Source: Candidatus Hydrothermarchaeota archaeon (GTDB lineage: Archaea > Hydrothermarchaeota > Hydrothermarchaeia > Hydrothermarchaeales > WAQR01). From it: a stretch of 12,659 nt of DNA. This document shows positions 6,262 to 11,166 of the stretch, piece after piece (position 1 is the stretch's first letter; each line of letters starts with the position of its first letter). Under the pieces are notes generated by a model. That model saw nothing but the letters and a program-made list of their open reading frames with translations, made no database searches and was not told the DNA's origin. Made by a program: the position numbers and the translations under genes. The stretch is from assembly GCA_015520145.1 (NCBI GenBank), contig WAQR01000101.1:1-12659 (forward strand), in the 5' to 3' direction.

Positions 6262-6984
6262 CTATCTCCTGCCTCCAGTCCTTCTTGCGGCAATAAGTCC
6301 TATTTTCCTTCCAGGCGGGGTGTTTCTTGATACGCATGTCGGCTTGCCGGGGTGGCCCGACCCGCCTCCATGTGGATGTGATATGGCGTTCATCTTTACT
6401 TTCCTGACAATCGGCCAGTATTTCGCCTTTGAGCCGAGCATCCTGTACATTTTACCTGCCCTCATTATTGGCTTGTCCCGTCTCCCGCCACCTGCCACCA
6501 CACCAATTGTTGCCCTGCACCTGGAATCGAGGGTCTTGAGCGTGCCTGATGGGAGCTGAATGACTGTCTTACGCCCGTCATGTGAGATGACAAGTCCATA
6601 TGTACCCGATGACCTGATCAGCTTTCCGCCGTCTCCAGGATGATTTTCGATATTGTTGATTGGGGTTCCTTCCATTATTCTGGATAGGGGCAGCGTATTC
6701 CCCCGCGCGACTGGAGCCGATGCCCCGTGGGATAGTACATCTCCCACCTTTACCCCTTCTGTACCCAGGATACGTGCCTTTTTCCCGTCATCGAACCTTA
6801 CATCGAGCACGGGTGCAGATCTTGACGGATCTCGAGAGATGTCGGTTACCGTTCCGCTTATTGTCATGGTTTCATCCCTGTCCAGGTACTCTGGATACTT
6901 TATACTACCATGATACCTGTGAGAGGGTGCTCTGTATGTGCTTGTTCCTTTGCCTCTCCGCTGACACGTTATTCGTTTGCTCAT
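6262..6984 (-). CDS. rpl2: 50S ribosomal protein uL2 (L2)
   Basis: Highly conserved large-subunit protein close to the peptidyl transferase centre, needed for subunit association. It has 240 residues, the archaeal length. The N-terminus SKRITCQRRGKGTSTYRAPSHRYHG is typical. The core includes HGASAPVARGNTLPLSRIMEGTPINNIE and VAGGGRRDKPIMRAGKMYR. The C-terminal peptidyl-transferase-proximal motif reads NAISHPHGGGSGHPGKPTCV, with the conserved His at residue 203. The residue before it is Ser202, where Asp is usual (VDHPxGGG). The ATG follows a 142-bp spacer, much longer than any other in the S10 half of this cluster, with TATA-like sequences, so a separate promoter is plausible. Confidence 0.96.
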   Translation of the reverse strand: MSKRITCQRRGKGTSTYRAPSHRYHGSIKYPEYLDRDETMTISGTVTDISRDPSRSAPVLDVRFDDGKKARILGTEGVKVGDVLSHGASAPVARGNTLPLSRIMEGTPINNIENHPGDGGKLIRSSGTYGLVISHDGRKTVIQLPSGTLKTLDSRCRATIGVVAGGGRRDKPIMRAGKMYRMLGSKAKYWPIVRKVKMNAISHPHGGGSGHPGKPTCVSRNTPPGRKIGLIAARRTGGRR

Positions 6985-7126
6985 TTTTAGTCTACTCTTC
7001 CTACTCTTTTATGGTTTTATGATTTTTTTATGGTTTTTCTTTTGTGTGATTTTTTTATCAATCTATCAAACTATCAGACATATTATATTATCAGACATTA
7101 TTATATTTATATAAGAATAAGATTCA
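6985..7126 (-). promoter_or_regulatory. Repeat-rich uL23-uL2 spacer with candidate internal promoter
   Basis: A 142-bp AT-rich gap. On the minus strand a TATA-like TTATATAAATAT lies near its upstream end (about 7103-7114). It is followed by TGATA motifs whose complements (TATCA) lie at 7056, 7064, 7072 and 7089, that is, spaced 8, 8 and 17 bases apart. Nearer uL2 there are three CATAAAA-type octamers (complement TTTTATGG/A at 7007, 7015 and 7026). A purine-rich GAGTAGGAAGAG lies before the ATG and could serve as SD. No coding frame is credible. I infer a promoter or regulatory leader for uL2 and the genes after it. Confidence 0.45.
7056..7106. repeat. Iterated TATCA units (8-bp and 17-bp period)
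   Basis: TATCA recurs at 7056, 7064, 7072 and 7089. The first three are spaced exactly 8 bp. The unit TATCAGACATATTATAT (7072-7088) is followed directly by a second copy with one inserted T (7089-7106). These are short direct repeats in a non-coding gap. Confidence 0.75.
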
Positions 7127-7390
7127 TTAGAATATCCCTATCCTTGTGGCTATCTCTTCTGCTTTGAATTCCGGGGTCAATTTGACATATGCTTTCTTAA
7201 TACCTTTCGATGTTATCAGAGTGTTAACGTCAGATACTTTTATATCATAAAGCTTTTCGACAGCGTTTTTTATCTTCTGTTTTGTAGAGTCCCTGGAGAC
7301 CACAAATGCGAGTCTGTTCTCGGTCTCTATCAGTTTTATCGATTTTTCTGTTACGTCCGGGTGGACAAGTACCTTGTATGGATTTATCAT
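7127..7390 (-). CDS. rpl23: 50S ribosomal protein uL23 (L23)
   Basis: Large-subunit protein at the exit of the peptide tunnel, where it is a docking point for the signal recognition particle and chaperones. It has 87 residues, usual for archaea. Family blocks are VLVHPDVTEKSIKLIETENRLAFVV, the basic KQKIKNAVEKLYDIKVSDVNTLI, and GIKKAYVKLTPEFKAEEIATRIGIF at the C-terminus. Its ATG overlaps the uL4 stop as ATGA. After its stop comes the 142-bp repeat-rich spacer before uL2. Confidence 0.96.
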   Translation of the reverse strand: MINPYKVLVHPDVTEKSIKLIETENRLAFVVSRDSTKQKIKNAVEKLYDIKVSDVNTLITSKGIKKAYVKLTPEFKAEEIATRIGIF

Positions 7391-8163
7391 CTAAACCGCT
7401 CCTCCAGTACTTTCAGTGCACTCTCCGTGTAAACTGTCAGCCGTCCGTAGTGTGTCCCCGGTGCGAGGTCCTCTGCACTTAAGTTCTTCGCCTGGACTAT
7501 ATCGATTCCAGGATGGTTCCCTGCACCCTTTCTTATACCCTCGTCTTTGGAAATGACGATTACGGCACTTTTCTTTTTCTTGTATTTCCGCCCTCTCCTC
7601 TTGCCTTTGCCTGCCCTGATCTTCTTTTCTTTTGCCCTTAGTATGTCGTCCCAGATGCCGAGTTTTGTGAATATCTCTCTTGTCTCTTTTGCGGTCTTCA
7701 CTTTCTCAAGGTCGTCTGTTATGATAAGCGGGATATCCTTTACACTGTCCACCACATGTCCCCTCCTGGCAACCAGGTCTTTTACCGCTGTTGCTGCAAT
7801 TGCCGAGGAGATGGCCTTCTTTTTTTCTTTGGTGTTGATAAATTTTACAATCTTCTTTTCTACCTTTGGCGGATGGGCAGCCCGCCCTCCTACTGCCTGC
7901 GGGACAATCGCACCTGCCCCACCTGCACGGTGTCTGCTCCCTTTGATCCTCGGCACCCTGGAAACGCCACGCCCTGGTCCGTATGAGTATGCTGATGTAT
8001 TTTTCCCTGACAGCCAGTTTGTACCATGGGGCTGGTACCTCCTGCTCTGGGACGATAGGACAGCTCTCTTGATCAGGTCCGGCCTTATCTCACATTCAAA
8101 TATCTGCGGGAGCGTTATTTTCTTTTTTATCTTTCCATCTAAATTGTAAACATTGACTTTCAT
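7387..8163 (-). CDS. rpl4: 50S ribosomal protein uL4 (L4, archaeal L1e type)
   Basis: Large-subunit protein with a globular domain on the surface and a long loop reaching the exit tunnel. It has 258 residues, normal for archaeal L4. The N-terminus MKVNVYNLDGKIKKKITLP is typical. The tunnel loop is represented by QSRRYQPHGTNWLSGKNTSAYSYGPGRGVSRVPRIKGSRHRAGGAGAIVPQAVGGRAAHPPK. Near the end, AGNHPGIDIVQAKNLSAEDLAPGTHYGRLTVYT is the conserved C-terminal block. The ATG follows uL3 after 17 bases with an AGGAAG SD; that gap holds a small GGGTGTATA duplication. It ends overlapping uL23. Confidence 0.96.
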   Translation of the reverse strand: MKVNVYNLDGKIKKKITLPQIFECEIRPDLIKRAVLSSQSRRYQPHGTNWLSGKNTSAYSYGPGRGVSRVPRIKGSRHRAGGAGAIVPQAVGGRAAHPPKVEKKIVKFINTKEKKKAISSAIAATAVKDLVARRGHVVDSVKDIPLIITDDLEKVKTAKETREIFTKLGIWDDILRAKEKKIRAGKGKRRGRKYKKKKSAVIVISKDEGIRKGAGNHPGIDIVQAKNLSAEDLAPGTHYGRLTVYTESALKVLEERFR

Positions 8164-8180
8164 GTCTTCCTATACACCCC

Positions 8181-9185
8181 TTATACACCCTGTTTGGACT
8201 TCCTGCTGATATAGGTTATTTGTGGGATCCCGTCAGGGACCCTCCTCGGCGGCCTTATTGCAGGTCTCAGTTTTATGTGCCGTTTCCTTGGCCCGGCAAC
8301 AGAACCGTGGACAATCACATAATCGCTTTTTATAAACCCATATTTCAAAAACCCTCCATCCGGATTGATGTCCTCCCCGTCAGTTCCGATTTTCAAAATC
8401 CTTTTATTAAATTCTGTCCTCTGATGGTAGCCCATCTGACCTGACTGCGGGACTGTCCACATCATTGCAGATGGATGCCATGGGCCAAGTGTCCCTGCTG
8501 TCCTGTGGCCTTTTCGTGTCTTTCTGGGCAGGTGTTTTGTACCCCATTTTTTAAGAGGGCCCTGGAATCCCTTGCCTTTTGTGATGCTGATTGTATCGAC
8601 GAACTCGCCTTCTTTGAAGACGTCCGGGATCCGTATGTCTTTTCCGAAGATTGTTTTCGCGTATTCGAATCCTTCTTTTATGTCGCTGCCAGATATATGA
8701 AATTCCATTATTTCAGGTTTCTTTTGTGAGACAGATGAAAGTCTCGGGTTTGTGTGCACAATGAGTCTTAATTCTTTTGCTTCGGATTCGTCAATGACCT
8801 TTTCGATGTCTTCCAGGCTGCCTGGAAACTTCTCTGGTACAGGAAACGCCCTTTTCAGGTCTTTGCTGAAATCGTTTGCCCAGACCTCTTTTAATACCCT
8901 AAGTCCGAGTCGGCCTTCACGATATGCCCGCAGCCCGCATACCGTCATGGGCGGGACTTCTATAACCGTCGCGGCGGTTGTGATTTCCTCGCCTTTTGTG
9001 ATACTGTTTTTGTAGTCGTCTATTATCGTAACGTGGGTAACGCCTGCCTTGTACCCGCAAAAACCCTGCATCCTGACCTGGTCCTCTTTAACCTTCGACC
9101 TGATGCGGCCTATAGGTCTTGCTGCCATCTTCCTTGGACTGTAGCCAAGAGAACCTCTTCGTGGATGGTGTGCTCGTCTTCCCAT
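8181..9185 (-). CDS. rpl3: 50S ribosomal protein uL3 (L3)
   Basis: Large-subunit protein with a loop reaching the peptidyl transferase centre; it initiates 50S assembly. It has 334 residues, as in other archaea and longer than the bacterial form. The N-terminus GRRAHHPRRGSLGYSPRKMA is the archaeal/eukaryotic block. Further markers are GFCGYKAGVTHVTIID, FVDTISITKGKGFQGPLKKWGTKHLPRKTRKGHR and GTLGPWHPSAMMWTVPQSGQMGYHQRTEFNKRIL. The C-terminal GSVAGPRKRHIKLRPAIRPP is also conserved. It is the first ribosomal-protein gene of the transcription unit. The ATG at 9185 has a GGAG about nine bases upstream, and a TATA-like box sits about 30-40 bases upstream. Confidence 0.97.
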   Translation of the reverse strand: MGRRAHHPRRGSLGYSPRKMAARPIGRIRSKVKEDQVRMQGFCGYKAGVTHVTIIDDYKNSITKGEEITTAATVIEVPPMTVCGLRAYREGRLGLRVLKEVWANDFSKDLKRAFPVPEKFPGSLEDIEKVIDESEAKELRLIVHTNPRLSSVSQKKPEIMEFHISGSDIKEGFEYAKTIFGKDIRIPDVFKEGEFVDTISITKGKGFQGPLKKWGTKHLPRKTRKGHRTAGTLGPWHPSAMMWTVPQSGQMGYHQRTEFNKRILKIGTDGEDINPDGGFLKYGFIKSDYVIVHGSVAGPRKRHIKLRPAIRPPRRVPDGIPQITYISRKSKQGV

Positions 9186-9278
9186 TTAATGCTGCTCCAA
9201 TCTATATTTTTAATAACTATAAAATCTCACAAAACTTTTGAGCTTGTGACTTTTACACACGAACGTTTTTCATAGTAT
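9186..9278 (-). promoter_or_regulatory. Candidate promoter region of the ribosomal-protein operon
   Basis: A 93-bp gap between the thiolase gene stop and uL3. On the minus strand a TATA-like TTTTATAG lies at 9217-9224. A transcription start about 25 bases further on would leave a leader of roughly ten bases before the uL3 ATG, room for the GGAG at about 9195. Just upstream of the box is a dyad with 6-bp arms, TCACAA (9227-9232) and TTGTGA (9244-9249). The dyad could be a protein-binding site or a weak hairpin at the end of the upstream transcript. The promoter call rests on sequence appearance alone. Confidence 0.4.
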
Positions 9279-10190
9279 TTAAGATTTTCTTATCCTGCCA
9301 GGTATCCTGTCGAGTAATTTGCATGTTTTGCAGGTTTTTTGTGATGATGGTTCTCCACAACTTTCACATCTTCTTAATTCTTGTAATTGGTGTTTGCTGA
9401 TATAGGGGAGAATCTTCTGGTAGCCTCGTAGTATCGAGAATTTTATACCGGGATTCCTGGTCTCAAGGCGGTTTATGAAATCCCTGATGCCTGACCTAAA
9501 TGATATCTGGTACGGGCATTCGTCGAAGCTGGCGTTGAGACCTTTTAACATGGAAAAAAGTGCAACTTCTTTTTCTGGCATCTCTTTTAGGGGTTTTATC
9601 CTTTTTACCATACCTTTTTTGCCCGCTGATGTCCCAAGCCTTATTAGCCTGTTGATGTCGCCGCGGATGTAGTTCATCAGGATAGCCTGGGTCTCGTCGT
9701 CCAGGTTGTGGCCTGTGGCAAGTTTATCCAGTCCAAGCTCTCTGGCCGTTCTGTTTAGGAGCGTTCTTCGAAAGACCCCGCAGTACGTGCACGCGTTTTC
9801 TGGTGCGGTCTTTTTTATCCGGTCGAGGGTGTGTCCAAAGACCTCTTCAAATGAGATGATGTGTAGTGGTACTTCGAGGTTTTTGCAAAGTTCTTTTGCA
9901 TGTTTAATCGTCTTTTCTCTGTAGCCTTTTATTCCTTCGTCGATGAGGATGGCAGGGGTGTCGATTCCCATCTTGGTCAGTATCTCGAGCAGGGTTGTGC
10001 TGTCCTTCCCGCCTGAAAGCGCAACTCCTATCTTTTCACCCCTTTTGATCATCCTCCCTTTTGAGATTGTGTCTTTCACCTTCTTCTCAAAGTATTCTAT
10101 GAAGTGCTCGCGGCAGAACCGCTGACCGCTGGAGCGCCTGAAATATATTGAGTTTTTTTTGCAGATGTCGCATGGAGGCATGTACGTCAT
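9279..10190 (-). CDS. ncsA: tRNA 2-thiolation enzyme of the TtuA/Ncs6 (NcsA) family
   Basis: ATP-dependent tRNA-uridine 2-thiolation enzyme. The family adenylates the uridine through a PP-loop and inserts sulfur with the help of a bound iron-sulfur cluster and ubiquitin-like sulfur carriers. It has 303 residues. In order: an N-terminal zinc site (Cys7, Cys10, Cys26, His29); the PP-loop SGGKDS (59-64); Cys134 and Cys137 in ACTYCGVFRR; GHNLDDE (160-166); Cys225 in DECPY; and a C-terminal zinc ribbon (Cys275, Cys278, Cys287, Cys290). Cys134, Cys137 and Cys225 are the expected cluster ligands. Whether it modifies U34 (NcsA role) or U54 (TtuA role) cannot be told. The start at 10190 fits, with an in-frame ATG three codons later as an alternative. 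It lies upstream of uL3 and divergent from trpC. Confidence 0.9.
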   Translation of the reverse strand: MTYMPPCDICKKNSIYFRRSSGQRFCREHFIEYFEKKVKDTISKGRMIKRGEKIGVALSGGKDSTTLLEILTKMGIDTPAILIDEGIKGYREKTIKHAKELCKNLEVPLHIISFEEVFGHTLDRIKKTAPENACTYCGVFRRTLLNRTARELGLDKLATGHNLDDETQAILMNYIRGDINRLIRLGTSAGKKGMVKRIKPLKEMPEKEVALFSMLKGLNASFDECPYQISFRSGIRDFINRLETRNPGIKFSILRGYQKILPYISKHQLQELRRCESCGEPSSQKTCKTCKLLDRIPGRIRKS

Positions 10191-10395
10191 TTAATAGGGA
10201 TAGGTCATAAGTAGGTTTCGGGATGAAATATATTGATGACGTCTTCTATGGAATGATATATGGTCGAATACCCTCAACAGTATCTCTGAAAATAGACCCT
10301 TGTTCCAACCAGAAGGTTTATATAGACCAACGCCCTATCTATAGAGTGCAAACATATACTACAATGCTCATAAATGTACAAAGGATTGGTGACCG
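10191..10395. promoter_or_regulatory. Divergent ncsA-trpC regulatory region
   Basis: 205 bp between divergent genes. For the minus-strand gene, a TATA-like AATATATTT (10226-10234) lies about 36-44 bases from its ATG. For trpC, a strong TTTATATA (10317-10324) lies about 75 bases from its ATG, placing transcription start near 10345-10350. That box sits in the near-palindrome GGTTTATATAGACC (10315-10328). ATAGACC occurs at 10292-10298 and again at 10322-10328, exactly 30 bp apart. The palindrome TGTACA lies at 10375-10380, and GGTGA, the SD of trpC, at 10388-10392. These elements suggest regulated transcription and translation of the trp operon; the regulator is not in the window. Confidence 0.55.
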
Positions 10396-10411
10396 ATGGG
10401 ACAGATGGTAA
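10364..10411 (+). CDS. Possible 15-codon leader peptide with two Trp codons, overlapping trpC start
   Basis: Short frame MLINVQRIGDRWDRW, stop TAA. Its ATG would be the first in the mRNA predicted from the TATA box at 10317-10324, about 15-20 bases from the 5' end. Trp codons are the 12th and the last sense codon. The frame runs through the SD and first codons of trpC in another phase, and its TAA overlaps a downstream in-frame trpC ATG (TAATG at 10409-10413). No SD precedes it. The same frame is open further upstream to an ATG at 10223 (62 codons), so it could also be the end of a small unrecognised protein. The arrangement recalls trp leader peptides of bacteria but could be coincidence. 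Confidence 0.3.
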   Translation: MLINVQRIGDRWDRW

Positions 10412-11166
10412 TGAACTTTGATACGATTCTTAAAGACTGTAAATCAAGATATGTGCGGTTTGACAAAGATGTCAGGATTGACAGACAGCCCAAGAGCTTT
10501 AAAGATGCGATAATAAAAAAGAAAGAGGATGGGCTAAACCCTGTAATCTCGGAAATAAAGCCGTCCTCACCTACGGGAAAAATAAGAGATATCCCAGATC
10601 CGGCAGGGCTTGCAGTGGAGATGATAGGCGGCGGGGCGTGCGGGATATCGGTATTGACAGAGGAGAGATATTTTGGCGGGAGCGTTAAAAACCTAAAGGC
10701 CGTATCAAAAGCGGCAGAAAAGTCTAATATACCTGTTTTGCGAAAGGACTTCATCTTCGACAAAAGTCAGGTCTTCGAGTCCTATTATTACGGGGCAGAC
10801 TCCCTGCTTCTAATCTCCAGTTTTTTCGACCAGGCGGGGCTTGAAGAGATGATCGGCATCTCAAGAGGGCTTGGAATGGAACCCCTTGTCGAAATCCACA
10901 GTATCGATGATATAAAAAATGCAACCCGTGCCAGGGCTGAGATATTCGTGATAAACAACCGCGACAAAGACACTCTAAAAATCGACCTTACGAGGTCAAA
11001 AACACTCTCAAAAGATATCAGCGGGATAAAAATCAGCGCATCCGGGATCTCATCGCCTGGTGATTTGAAATCGGTTTTGAAATACTGCGATGCCGCTTTA
11101 ATAGGCACCTCGATAATGAAATCTGACGACATCAAAAAGAAAGTGGAGGAACTTGTCCATGGATGA
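10396..11166 (+). CDS. trpC: Indole-3-glycerol-phosphate synthase (TrpC)
   Basis: Converts carboxyphenylamino-deoxyribulose phosphate to indole-3-glycerol phosphate in tryptophan synthesis; cytoplasmic TIM barrel. It has 256 residues. By comparison with the Sulfolobus enzyme, catalytic and substrate residues appear as Glu53 and Lys55 in SEIKPSSPTG, Lys117 in PVLRKDF, Glu166 in PLVEIHS and Asn187 in VINNRD. Also seen are VLTEERYFGGS (87-97) and the phosphate-site ALIGTSIM (234-241). The usual Glu in the ESGI motif is Ala215 here (SASGI). GGTGA three bases before the ATG at 10396 fits archaeal SD geometry. In-frame ATGs at 10405 and 10411 are alternatives. It is the first gene of the operon, and its end overlaps trpE by eight bases. 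Confidence 0.93.
   Translation: MGQMVMNFDTILKDCKSRYVRFDKDVRIDRQPKSFKDAIIKKKEDGLNPVISEIKPSSPTGKIRDIPDPAGLAVEMIGGGACGISVLTEERYFGGSVKNLKAVSKAAEKSNIPVLRKDFIFDKSQVFESYYYGADSLLLISSFFDQAGLEEMIGISRGLGMEPLVEIHSIDDIKNATRARAEIFVINNRDKDTLKIDLTRSKTLSKDISGIKISASGISSPGDLKSVLKYCDAALIGTSIMKSDDIKKKVEELVHG

Noticed and set aside
6255..6293. Upstream 13-codon extension of uS19.
   Set aside because: It overlaps the uL2 end, is not seen in the family, and the ATG at 6254 has a GGAG site and gives the typical N-terminus.
7056..7106. CRISPR-like or satellite array in the uL23-uL2 spacer.
   Set aside because: Units are only 5-17 bp, with no spacers of uniform size and no cas genes; they are short direct repeats only.
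7547..8149. Plus-strand open frame of about 200 codons with hydrophobic stretches opposite uL4.
   Set aside because: It is a shadow of uL4: Lys/Glu-rich codons read antisense give Phe/Leu/Ser-rich pseudo-membrane sequence. No SD or family resemblance.
10301..10319. Imperfect inverted repeat CCTTGT...AGAAGG upstream of the trp TATA box.
   Set aside because: Only five of six arm positions pair, and the arms are short; not distinguishable from chance.
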